Below, one piece after another: positions 8,258-16,111 of a stretch of DNA of 64,000 bases (within the stretch, counting starts at the first letter, position 1; every line of letters starts with the position of its first letter). Source of the DNA: Chloroflexota bacterium (GTDB lineage: Bacteria > Chloroflexota > Anaerolineae > Anaerolineales > E44-bin32). Below the pieces are notes generated by a model, which was not told where the DNA came from, made no database searches, and was given only the letters and a program-made list of their open reading frames with translations. Location of the stretch: assembly GCA_022561385.1 (NCBI GenBank), contig JADFRG010000002.1, forward strand, positions 62,001-126,000, written 5' to 3'. A program made the position numbers and the translations under genes.

Positions 8258-8547
8258 GCCACCTGCTCTTGGTCAGCCTGCGATCGCTGTTCTGGCAAGA
8301 GGCCTTCCAGCGGCGAAGGGAGCTCGATGCGAGGTGCAGGCATCTCGGCTGCCTTTACATAGCGGTAGGAAATCACCGCGAACTCCGCCCAGGAGTCGGA
8401 CTCGATGCCTTCTAGCTGCGCTCTCAGGTCTGAGGTGAACTCGAGTTCGTCGAGAACATCCCCTATTCGTCCGGAGCGAAAGGCCTGGACAACGGTTGGG
8501 TCAACGATCGATCGTGCTACGAGCTGGTTCAATGCTTGCATGGACAT
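8254..8547 (-). CDS. Small NHLP-like protein, possible peptide precursor
   Basis: A 97-residue protein starting at the ATG at 8547, chosen because AGGAGGGA lies 7 nt upstream; the longer ORF to 8676 has no comparable site. The N-terminal two thirds are helical and acidic (MSMQALNQLVARSIVDPTVV, AFRSGRIGDVLDELEF, SDSWAEFAVISYRYVKAAE). The layout resembles nitrile-hydratase-like leader (NHLP) proteins used as RiPP precursors or relics of them. The C-terminus is Pro/Glu-rich (PAPRIELPSPLEGLLPEQ) with no Cys, so thioether or disulfide chemistry is unlikely. It overlaps the ImmA-like gene by 4 nt and lies behind the large BTAD regulator. A plain structural or adaptor role is equally possible. Confidence 0.5.
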   Translation of the reverse strand: MSMQALNQLVARSIVDPTVVQAFRSGRIGDVLDELEFTSDLRAQLEGIESDSWAEFAVISYRYVKAAEMPAPRIELPSPLEGLLPEQRSQADQEQVA

Positions 8548-8838
8548 GGTGTTCCCTCCTGTCGCTTCTCTGTTGGTCAGTACCTGCAACTCTTGTTCAG
8601 TCATTTTCACTTGGCTCTTATGTTTTTCAGAACGCGAAATCGGGCAGCCGAAACCCATAGTCTCGGTGCCCGACATGGCTGTTGACTTGGTTTATCGACT
8701 AATAATTAGGTGGCTATAAGCCGCCGTCTAGTCCGCGCATGGCAACCCCTTTTCTACTTGTTTTCCACTCTGGTAAAAAATATACTCGAACGCTCTCATC
8801 CGGCTCTCAACCGGATTCCGTACGCTCAGATCATTGTA

Positions 8839-8877
8839 CTAGTACTCGAGTAATGGGGCCGATTGTGCTGGCCGCAT
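8839..8877 (-). CDS. Candidate 12-residue peptide ORF
   Basis: Minus-strand ATG at 8877, preceded at 4 nt by the strong ribosome-binding sequence GGGAGGAG, encodes MRPAQSAPLLEY and then TAG. It begins about 37 nt after the stop of the MalT/BTAD regulator, within a 366-bp stretch (8548-8913) that otherwise holds only an ATCCGG/CCGGAT hairpin near 8800 and a T-run near 8780. The site may be fortuitous; a signal peptide or leader peptide is conceivable. Confidence 0.25.
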   Translation of the reverse strand: MRPAQSAPLLEY

Positions 8878-8913
8878 AATCTCCTCCCGGTTTCCAATGC
8901 CGCCGCGCTTCAA

Positions 8914-11900
8914 TTAGCTGATCAGGCGATCGTACAGTTCCCGAACTTCTTCAGACGGATCGAGACCGAGCTCATCCGCCAGCAGGCGAACGTATTCCTG
9001 ATAATGGGCCACGATCTCGCTTCGGCGACCCAGGCGGCCGAGAGCCTCCATATAGTACCGGTTGGTATCGTCGCGCACCGGATCGATGAATAACGCCTGT
9101 CGCAGCAGGCCAACCACGTTCGATGGCTGTCCCTGGAGCAGCGCTTCCTCGGACAATCCGGCCAGCAGGTCAAGGTATCTCAGCTCGAGCGATCGTCTTC
9201 GCTCATCGATCCACTCCGAATCGAACTCGGGCAAGAACTCGCCGCCATACAAATTTACCGCCTCGGTGAGAGCGAACATCAGCCTGGGGTCTCCCGGAGG
9301 AAGCCCTTCGGCGACCGAGGCCGCCTGCTCGAATAAAGCGGCATCATATTGAATATTCGAATCCGAGTCGATGCTGTACAGATTTCCGTCGAAATGGACG
9401 GCTTCCTTGCCCAGTTCTCGCCGAATACTGTAAATGGCGGTGTGCAGGCTTGAAACCTGCCGCCCGGGTGAAATGTCGGGCCAGAAAGTCTCCATTAGCT
9501 GGTCTCGAGCCACCCTCGGACGCTCAAGCATGTAAAAGAGTATTTCGCGCGCCAAGGGCTTAAGTCCTTCCGCGTCGACCCCATTTATCAGCACGCCCGA
9601 TGAGCCCAGAGCACGGATCGCAAGGCGGGTCTCGCCGGCACGCTCCTCAGAAGATGTCTCATATCTACGATGCAGCGCAAGCATCTTATCGACCCGGCCA
9701 CCGATCAGAGAGAGCGTCACATCTGACTTCAGGTGCTCGCTGGCAAAAGCCCTAAATGTCTCATCAAACCGCAGCTCCCCTGCAACCGCTTGCTCTGTTC
9801 CATAACGACCCGCCAGCGAGAGCACCTCGACAAGAGTTTGAATCGCACGGCCCTCGTTGTTCATCTTGAACGCGGCCCTTGCCATGAAATAGTAGACCAG
9901 GGTAATTTCCTGCGCTTCGAGACTGTGGGCCCCTTTCCTTATCAGGGCCCGCAGCGACTTGATCGCCTGTTCCGGGGAAGCTTCGGACTCGAGGGCTGAA
10001 AGCTGAATTCTTACATTGTTGGGGACATGTTTTGTCTCCTCGAGCAATAGGGCTCGCTTCAGCCATTCGTGAGCCATCGCCGTCCCACCTCGCCGCCGAT
10101 GCAACACGCTCGCCTGCACACAGGCATAACGAATCCAATGAACGACATCCAGCTCCATCAAGAGGTCAAGCGCCTGGCTGTACAGCTCGGCGGACTGAAG
10201 TGCCAGCCCTAGGTCGTTGAATATGTCCGCCTGGCGCAGGATCGCGATGGCCTCTCGAAGCGGGCTGGCGGCGTATCTCGCGTACTTCAAGGCTTCTCGA
10301 CTGTGGCCCAGCGCAAATTCGAATTCCCCGGAGTAGTGAGACCCCACAGCCATATTTCCGAATGCCATGGTAAGCGGCATCGGCGCCCCAATCTCACGGG
10401 CAAGCTCCAGGACCTTCGCCATGGTTCGGTGCGATTCCCGATTCTTGCCCTGCGCCTCTTGACACATCGAGAGATCAATCAAAGCGGCAATATGATGATA
10501 GGTATCCGACGATTTGGAGGAGAGTCTTACGGCCTCAATGGCCAGTTCTTCGGCGCCTTCCGGATCGTTTCTTCCGTTAAGGAGAGTTATCGCTTTAAGT
10601 CTGAGGGCGCGGGCCTGATTGCGCCGATTCGCCCTTTTACTGTAGATATGCTCAACTCGATCGGCTGCTTCAATGGCCTCAGAATAATTCCCCCTCCGAT
10701 AGGCGATATTCCCGCTCATGAGCTCGGATCGGGCCCGAAGGTCCTTGCTGGACCGGGCGCCGATATATTCTTTGGTATTCTCAAGGACCGTTTCTGCCTC
10801 CGCCAGGTTCCCTCGATCAATATGTGACCTCACAAGACATAAGTGCAAGCTGGGGATCCTGGAGGGGTCGTTCTGTAATGAGGCGGCCCATCGCTCCAGG
10901 GTCTGAATTCGTCCGCTCTGGAACATATCGTTCGCGTACCTTTCCGCTAGTTTTGCAGCCCTCGCCTCCAAGCCGGCTTCTAACAGGAGGTCGACTGCTT
11001 GCTCGTGCGACCCGCGATCCAGGTGATATTCGGCGGCATTGCGCCTCAATGACTGCAATCGTTTCGGATCTGCGCCTTCTTGCGAAACAAGCAGGAATTC
11101 CCTGAACAGCGGGTGAAACTCATAGGTTCGAGGGGACACCTCTGAGGCCGTAGTGAAGAGCCCCTTTCGAACCAGCCTTGCGAGGAACTTCTGGCTGTCT
11201 TCACGTTTCAGAACGATGTTGCACGCTTCGGAAGTCATTATGGGAAGAGCCGAGGCGTCGAGGGCAAAGCGGCGCAGGTCGTCCGGCTGGCGATTCAACA
11301 CGACGGAGGCCAGGTATTCGTACACCATGGGCCGCCCGCCCCCAATGAGCGAACCCGCTCCTAAATCCGCCACCGCACCGGACATCACAATTCCGGTCAC
11401 CCAACCTCGGCTCTCTTCCAGCAGATTGTCAATCTCCGCATCCGTTAGCGGCTCACCCTGCTGTTTCTGGGTGAGTTCGACGAGTTCCTCACGCGTGAGA
11501 GCCAGGTCGTGGGGCCCGAAACCAGCCAGATCTCGATTTGCCATAAGGCGGGCCAGCGATACTTCGAGCACTTCTCGGCCCGCAGCGATCACGGTGGCCT
11601 GCTCTGGAAGGTCTTCAAGAAATCGATCCAGGAATTTTAGGACCGGCTTGGATTGGTTGATCAGGTGAAGATCGTCGAAGACGATAAAAAACGTTTCCGA
11701 AATATGCTCGTCAATGGCGCTCACGAAGGCGACTGCCAGGGCTTCCGGTGAGGATCTAGCCAGGGCGATTAAATCTGGTTTGCCCTTCAGCCTGCGAAAT
11801 CTTGATTGAAGCGACGCGGCTAGCACCTCTGCAAAACGCATCACGTCCCATTCCGCCTCCGAGAGACGCATCCAGCAGATTGTGAATTCGCTGCTGGCAC

Positions 11901-12075
11901 CGAAATCCGCCAATAATGTTGTTTTCCCATAACCCGCGGGCGCCGCAATAGCAATGAGCTTACGTGGCATGTTAGCGTGAATGGCATCCACCAGCCGTTC
12001 TCGATGAATTGCGTTCCGCTCATCAAAGGCGGGAGGGTTGATTGCATGACGGATGAATGGGTCTCTGGAGCTCAT
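8914..12075 (-). CDS. MalT-like STAND ATPase regulator with BTAD output domain
   Basis: A 1053-residue transcriptional regulator. Residues about 25-330 form an NTPase with Walker A AAPAGYGKTTLLADF and Walker B FFIVFDDLHLIN. Residues about 350-800 are TPR-like helical repeats (for example NLAEAETVLENTKEYIG). From about 815 there is an OmpR-type winged-helix (LMETFWPDISPGRQVSSLHT, IYSIRRELG) and from about 900 a bacterial transcriptional activation domain (DAALFEQAASVAEG, AHYQEYVRLLADELGLDPSE). MalT homologues oligomerise on ATP and an inducer bound by the TPR part; the BTAD-type output is typical of SARP-like activators. It sits 7 nt after a small beta-rich protein gene in the same unit. The inducer is unknown; the adjacent small proteins are candidates. 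Confidence 0.9.
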   Translation of the reverse strand: MSSRDPFIRHAINPPAFDERNAIHRERLVDAIHANMPRKLIAIAAPAGYGKTTLLADFGASSEFTICWMRLSEAEWDVMRFAEVLAASLQSRFRRLKGKPDLIALARSSPEALAVAFVSAIDEHISETFFIVFDDLHLINQSKPVLKFLDRFLEDLPEQATVIAAGREVLEVSLARLMANRDLAGFGPHDLALTREELVELTQKQQGEPLTDAEIDNLLEESRGWVTGIVMSGAVADLGAGSLIGGGRPMVYEYLASVVLNRQPDDLRRFALDASALPIMTSEACNIVLKREDSQKFLARLVRKGLFTTASEVSPRTYEFHPLFREFLLVSQEGADPKRLQSLRRNAAEYHLDRGSHEQAVDLLLEAGLEARAAKLAERYANDMFQSGRIQTLERWAASLQNDPSRIPSLHLCLVRSHIDRGNLAEAETVLENTKEYIGARSSKDLRARSELMSGNIAYRRGNYSEAIEAADRVEHIYSKRANRRNQARALRLKAITLLNGRNDPEGAEELAIEAVRLSSKSSDTYHHIAALIDLSMCQEAQGKNRESHRTMAKVLELAREIGAPMPLTMAFGNMAVGSHYSGEFEFALGHSREALKYARYAASPLREAIAILRQADIFNDLGLALQSAELYSQALDLLMELDVVHWIRYACVQASVLHRRRGGTAMAHEWLKRALLLEETKHVPNNVRIQLSALESEASPEQAIKSLRALIRKGAHSLEAQEITLVYYFMARAAFKMNNEGRAIQTLVEVLSLAGRYGTEQAVAGELRFDETFRAFASEHLKSDVTLSLIGGRVDKMLALHRRYETSSEERAGETRLAIRALGSSGVLINGVDAEGLKPLAREILFYMLERPRVARDQLMETFWPDISPGRQVSSLHTAIYSIRRELGKEAVHFDGNLYSIDSDSNIQYDAALFEQAASVAEGLPPGDPRLMFALTEAVNLYGGEFLPEFDSEWIDERRRSLELRYLDLLAGLSEEALLQGQPSNVVGLLRQALFIDPVRDDTNRYYMEALGRLGRRSEIVAHYQEYVRLLADELGLDPSEEVRELYDRLIS

Positions 12076-12082
12076 GGAAGGT

Positions 12083-12442
12083 TCAGCGATCGTGCTTCAG
12101 CTCGGGGATGACAAATTGAGCCTCGTCCCTGTCCACTTCGCCCTGCTCTTCATAGAGTAGGCGTGCAACAAGAGTGTAATGCGACTTTGGGGAGGGACGT
12201 TGAAGGTGAAGCGTAAGTGACATGGTAACGTCGGTCGCTTCAACGATGCTGCTGGCGGCTACCCTATCCCCCTGCTCGTCCAGCACCTCCAGGTCGATGG
12301 TCGGTCGTTCCTGAAAGGGAGTCACGGACAAGCGAACCAGCAGGCGCTGGGCATCTTGATACGGTTCGACCTCAACTCGGCGAAAGGACACTTGATCCGG
12401 CGGCAGCGGTGCTTCCGCCGGATCTAGAAATTCGATATTCAT
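12083..12442 (-). CDS. Small beta-rich protein of unknown function
   Basis: A 119-residue acidic protein (MNIEFLDPAEAPLPPDQVSF). Alternating hydrophobic/polar stretches (RLLVRLSVTPF, TIDLEVLDEQGDRVAASSIV, SHYTLVARLLYEEQG) suggest an immunoglobulin-like beta-sandwich. No signal peptide, membrane segment or catalytic motif is visible. It is the first gene of the unit with the MalT/BTAD regulator, starts 21 nt after the probable transcript start and has GGAAC ahead of the ATG. I do not recognise the family; a regulator-associated binding protein is possible. Confidence 0.7.
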   Translation of the reverse strand: MNIEFLDPAEAPLPPDQVSFRRVEVEPYQDAQRLLVRLSVTPFQERPTIDLEVLDEQGDRVAASSIVEATDVTMSLTLHLQRPSPKSHYTLVARLLYEEQGEVDRDEAQFVIPELKHDR

Positions 12443-12469
12443 TTAGTTCCGTGGGGTCGACCCGCTCGC

Positions 12470-12475
12470 ATTATA
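12470..12475 (-). promoter_or_regulatory. -10 element upstream of the BTAD regulator unit
   Basis: Minus-strand TATAAT about 28 nt before the ATG at 12442. The -35 is weak (AGTTTG at 17 bp). Confidence 0.45.
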
Positions 12476-12607
12476 TATGGCGAAACCCGGTGCAAACTAC
12501 GGGCTCTCATAGGACCTTCTTCCTACCTGCTTAACAATCTTGTGATGGCTATGCGCAACTGTAACTGTCCTCCCTCTTACGAGGGTAGAATCACCATGGA
12601 GGGCATT

Positions 12608-13744
12608 ATGCAAGAGTTTGAAACTCGCGCCATCCATGCCGGGCAACCGCCTGATCCTACGACCGGCTCGGTGATGACGCCGATCTACCAGACCTCGACC
12701 TTCATTCAGGACGGGGTGGGTCAACCCAGGGGCTACGAGTACTCCAGAAGTGGCAATCCAACCCGCACCGCCCTGGAGGACTGCCTGGCCTCGCTGGAGG
12801 GCGGCGAGTACGGTCTGGCGTTTTCTTCCGGTATGGCGGCTATCGACGCCATTGTGCACCTCCTGGCGCCGGGTGACCACCTGCTCGCGGTAAGCGACCT
12901 TTACGGCGGCACTTTCCGGCTATTCGAATCGGTCTATGCGCAGTTGGGACTGGATTTTTCGTACGCCTCTGCCGTAGATCCAAAATCCTTCGTGGAACAA
13001 ATGAAACCCAATACGAAGCTGGTGTGGCTGGAGTCACCCACCAACCCGCTCCTACAGCTCTGCGATATCGAAGAGATTTCAAGGCTGGCCAAGGCCAGAA
13101 ATTCGGAGGTCCTGGTGGCAGTGGACAGCACGTTTGCAACGCCCTATCTGCAGCGACCGCTTGAGATCGGTGCGGACATCGTTCAGCACTCGACCACCAA
13201 ATACCTGAGCGGTCACTCCGATGTAATTGGCGGTGCGATCGTCACGGATCACCCGAAGGTTGCCGAGCGGCTTACCTTTTACCAGAATGCGATTGGTGCG
13301 GTACCCGGCCCGTTCGACTGCTTCATGGTCTTGCGCGGCATCAAGACGCTTGCAGTGCGAATGGACCGGCACTGTGAAAACGCACAACGGGTTGCGGCAC
13401 ATCTTGAGAAGCGATCCGGAGTCGAGCGCGTGAATTACCCGGGCTTGTCCAGTCACCCGCAATACGAACTTGGCCGGCGCCAGATGCGGTCGGCGGGCGG
13501 CATGGTCTCATTCAGCGTCGAAGGCGGCGCCGCAGCGGCAAAACAACTAGCGGAGGCGACCAAAGTTTTCAGTCTTGCCGAATCGCTGGGAGGTGTGGAG
13601 TCGTTGATCGAAGTGCCTGCAGTGATGACTCACGCCTCCACCGCCGGTTCAAGTTTGGAGGTCGACCCGGCGCTGATACGGTTGTCGGTGGGTCTGGAAG
13701 CGGTGGAGGATCTTCTCGCCGACCTGGAACAAGCGTTTCCATGA
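12608..13744 (+). CDS. Cystathionine gamma-lyase/gamma-synthase (Cys/Met PLP enzyme)
   Basis: PLP-dependent transsulfuration enzyme of 378 residues. I chose the ATG at 12608 because GGAGG lies 5 nt upstream; two earlier in-frame ATGs lack such a site. Family signatures include ETRAIHAGQPPDPTTGSVMT, YEYSRSGNPTR, the PLP lysine in QHSTTKYLSGHSDVIGG, and the C-terminal THASTAGS and IRLSVGLEAVEDL. Lyase (cystathionine to cysteine) and synthase cannot be separated by sequence here. The convergent neighbours, a cystathionine beta-synthase and a SerK-like protein, favour reverse transsulfuration, making this the second step, cystathionine to cysteine, 2-oxobutyrate and ammonia. Its stop abuts the stop of the convergent gene with no spacer. 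A CCCTC/GAGGG mini-hairpin precedes the ribosome-binding site. Confidence 0.9.
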   Translation: MQEFETRAIHAGQPPDPTTGSVMTPIYQTSTFIQDGVGQPRGYEYSRSGNPTRTALEDCLASLEGGEYGLAFSSGMAAIDAIVHLLAPGDHLLAVSDLYGGTFRLFESVYAQLGLDFSYASAVDPKSFVEQMKPNTKLVWLESPTNPLLQLCDIEEISRLAKARNSEVLVAVDSTFATPYLQRPLEIGADIVQHSTTKYLSGHSDVIGGAIVTDHPKVAERLTFYQNAIGAVPGPFDCFMVLRGIKTLAVRMDRHCENAQRVAAHLEKRSGVERVNYPGLSSHPQYELGRRQMRSAGGMVSFSVEGGAAAAKQLAEATKVFSLAESLGGVESLIEVPAVMTHASTAGSSLEVDPALIRLSVGLEAVEDLLADLEQAFP

Positions 13745-14578
13745 TCACTCGTCGAATACGAAAGTGGATTCGGCATAGTAGCGCACCCTACGTTGCTCTA
13801 CCCGCTGCCGGATCCACTCCTTCAAAATACGGCGTTTTTCCTCTACCGGGGATCGATCCGCCAGCATTGCCAGCGGAAAATTGACTCGAAGTGCCCGGGG
13901 AGAGATCAAGAAGCGCGTCAGCCCGCCGGGAAATAACTGGCCGCTCGAGACGACTTCCACTACATCGCCTATACTAAATTGCGGATACACAACCAGGCAA
14001 TTCATATCTGAATAGAGGCTTGCCAGCCCATCCAGGTTGGCGGTGGTTGTCCGCTCACGCCGAAAGTTTCCATGGAAGAGTCGCACAAATTCAGACAGGC
14101 CTCTTATCTTTTCGGAGGTGCCTGCTCCCTCCATTCCAAGTTGCCAGGTCTCGCCATCCGGCGAAACCAAATAGGCTATCGTTTCTTCGCGTGCCAGCGC
14201 GGCCGCGGCCCTAAACTCATCCGACTCGCTTAATTCAACTCCAGTTATGCCGCGCACCTTCTCCAGCAGGGGCGGCAGGCTGCCTTGGCTTAGAATGTGG
14301 TTCCAGCTCTTCACCTGCACGTCCTCATTTGCGATCTGAACCAGCATGTGGGGGAAACCCATCTTCCTAAATGCCATCGTGCGATTGGCGCCGTCCAACA
14401 CGACATATTGCTCGGTCTCGCCTTCGATCCGTAACACGGCGGGCGGATTCTTCAGGAAACCCTCGGTCTGCAGCGCACGAATGAGCCTTTGAGAGCGTCC
14501 CTCCTCAATGTCCTCATGCGGCTGCATGGAATCCGTATCAACGATCTGCAGTTCAGGGAGCTCAGGAATCTGACTCAT
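13745..14578 (-). CDS. ParB/SerK-like protein, putative free-serine kinase
   Basis: A 277-residue protein with an N-terminal ParB-like fold. The segment MQPHEDIEEGRSQRLIRAL, then GFLKNPPAVLR, then QYVVLDGANRTMAFRKMG matches the layout of SerK (Thermococcus) and SbnI (Staphylococcus): H-E near the start, R..L...G....P, then DG-x-x-R. SerK and SbnI phosphorylate free serine to O-phosphoserine. In those proteins the loop usually reads DGHHR; here it is DGANR. The ATG overlaps the stop of the cystathionine beta-synthase gene by 1 nt (TAATG), so the two are translationally coupled. I infer that it supplies O-phosphoserine as an activated serine for that enzyme. A DNA-binding role is less likely because the helix-turn-helix part of true ParB is not apparent. 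Confidence 0.6.
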   Translation of the reverse strand: MSQIPELPELQIVDTDSMQPHEDIEEGRSQRLIRALQTEGFLKNPPAVLRIEGETEQYVVLDGANRTMAFRKMGFPHMLVQIANEDVQVKSWNHILSQGSLPPLLEKVRGITGVELSESDEFRAAAALAREETIAYLVSPDGETWQLGMEGAGTSEKIRGLSEFVRLFHGNFRRERTTTANLDGLASLYSDMNCLVVYPQFSIGDVVEVVSSGQLFPGGLTRFLISPRALRVNFPLAMLADRSPVEEKRRILKEWIRQRVEQRRVRYYAESTFVFDE

Positions 14579-15963
14579 TACTCGTCCTGTGTAGCAATAT
14601 ATTCGAGCGCATCGATGACGGTTACGATGCCCACCGGCCCACCGGTTTCGTCGGTGAGCACGATGACCTTACGGGTGACCAGCTCGGGCAAAACCTCTTC
14701 AAGCGGGTCAGCCTCGAAAACACTGCCTACATCTGGGTTGACCATCGGCGCGATCGACTGTGCCGCATCACGATCGGATTTGAGCATATGGTCCAGCAGA
14801 TCGACCTCGGATACCAGACCCACCAATCGCCCTTGACCGTCGACAACCGGGAGCTGCGAAACCCCATTGTCTCTCATTCGGGCAATAACCTCCTGCAAGG
14901 GATCGTCCTGAGTAGCGAGAATCAGATCGGACAGGCCGCGCGCGCTGGCGATTTCGCGCACCGGCACCTTCCTCCGATCGATCTCCAGGAAGCCATTCTC
15001 GCGCATCCAGTCATCGCTAAAAACCTTGGAGAGATAGCGGGATCCCGAATCGGGAAAAACCACAACCATAAGCCGTTCCGGACCCAGGCCTGCGGCGGCC
15101 TTGACCGCCCCCGCCATCGCCGCGCCGGAGGAACCACCACAAAAAATGCCTTCCTCCCTCACCAGGCGACGTGTCCAGCGAAAAGCCTCGGCATCATCGA
15201 CCTGGACCACCAAATCTATCAATCCTAAATCCAGGGTCGTGGGAACAAAGTCTTCGCCGATGCCCTCAATCTTGTAGGTCGAGGCCTTGAGCCCGGCGAG
15301 GGAACCGCCCGCCTTCCACACATCGTAAAGGAGCGATCCTATAGGATCGACGCCTATGAGGCGCACCTCGTGGTTGTTCTCACGCATAAATTGCCCAATG
15401 CCCGTGAGAGTTCCGCCGGTGCCCATTCCTACAACCACGTCGGTCACCTCTCCGCCGGTCTGCTCCCAAATTTCCGGCCCGGTGGTGAGTCTGTGGCTCT
15501 CGGGATTGGCCGGGTTGTGATATTGGTTCGCTAATACGGCGTTTGAGGTTTTCTCCACGATGCGCTCGGCCACGGAGTAATAAGAGCGTGGATCGTCTGG
15601 GGCAACCGCGGCGGGAGTGATCACAACCCGCGCGCCGAATGCTCTCAGCAGTTGGATCTTCTCCTGGCTCATCTTGTCGGGCACCACGAAGATTGCCTGG
15701 TATCCCTTGAGGGCGCATGCGATGGCTAATGCGACCCCCGTATTCCCCGATGTGGCCTCAACGACTGTCCCGCCCGGCAAGAGCTCGCCGCTCTGTTCAT
15801 AGCCCTCCAGAATGGGCAAAGCGATGCGATCCTTGACCGAGCCTCCCGGATTGAAGAATTCTAGTTTGGCGATTATCTGGCAGGGGAGGCCGCTAGTCAG
15901 GCGGTTGAGCTTGACCATCGGCGTATTGCCGATGGTTCCGAGAATATTTTCGTGGACCTGCAT
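14578..15963 (-). CDS. Cystathionine beta-synthase with tandem CBS domains
   Basis: PLP beta-synthase that condenses serine (or an activated serine) with homocysteine. The catalytic half shows IGNTPMVKLNRL, the PLP lysine in NPGGSVKDRIA, the phosphate/substrate loops EATSGNTGVA and GTGGTLTG, and TYKIEGIGEDFVP, a block typical of true cystathionine beta-synthases and not of O-acetylserine sulfhydrylases. The C-terminal third contains two CBS domains (VIARMRDNGVSQLPVV, ETGGPVGIVTVIDALEYI), which in relatives bind adenosyl ligands such as SAM. The start is uncertain: ATG 15963 fits family length (461 residues); ATG 16002 adds 13 residues. Neither has a good ribosome-binding site. The SerK-like gene follows with 1-nt overlap. 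Confidence 0.9.
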   Translation of the reverse strand: MQVHENILGTIGNTPMVKLNRLTSGLPCQIIAKLEFFNPGGSVKDRIALPILEGYEQSGELLPGGTVVEATSGNTGVALAIACALKGYQAIFVVPDKMSQEKIQLLRAFGARVVITPAAVAPDDPRSYYSVAERIVEKTSNAVLANQYHNPANPESHRLTTGPEIWEQTGGEVTDVVVGMGTGGTLTGIGQFMRENNHEVRLIGVDPIGSLLYDVWKAGGSLAGLKASTYKIEGIGEDFVPTTLDLGLIDLVVQVDDAEAFRWTRRLVREEGIFCGGSSGAAMAGAVKAAAGLGPERLMVVVFPDSGSRYLSKVFSDDWMRENGFLEIDRRKVPVREIASARGLSDLILATQDDPLQEVIARMRDNGVSQLPVVDGQGRLVGLVSEVDLLDHMLKSDRDAAQSIAPMVNPDVGSVFEADPLEEVLPELVTRKVIVLTDETGGPVGIVTVIDALEYIATQDE

Positions 15964-16111
15964 AGAGTGGAAGTGCAAGAACCTCGATTCCAAGAATACC
16001 ATAGCAGCGGAGGGCCGACCGAAAAGGTTTGTGCGTTACAATCACCGCGTTCTCCGCGCACTATCGCAAGCCCCCGCTGCTCGGCGCCAGGTCCACCGAC
16101 CAGGAGGAAGA

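Noticed and set aside
16003-16111. Extension of the M20 peptidase upstream to 15812
   Set aside because: It would run antisense through the cystathionine beta-synthase start; a strong ribosome-binding site supports the ATG at 16112.
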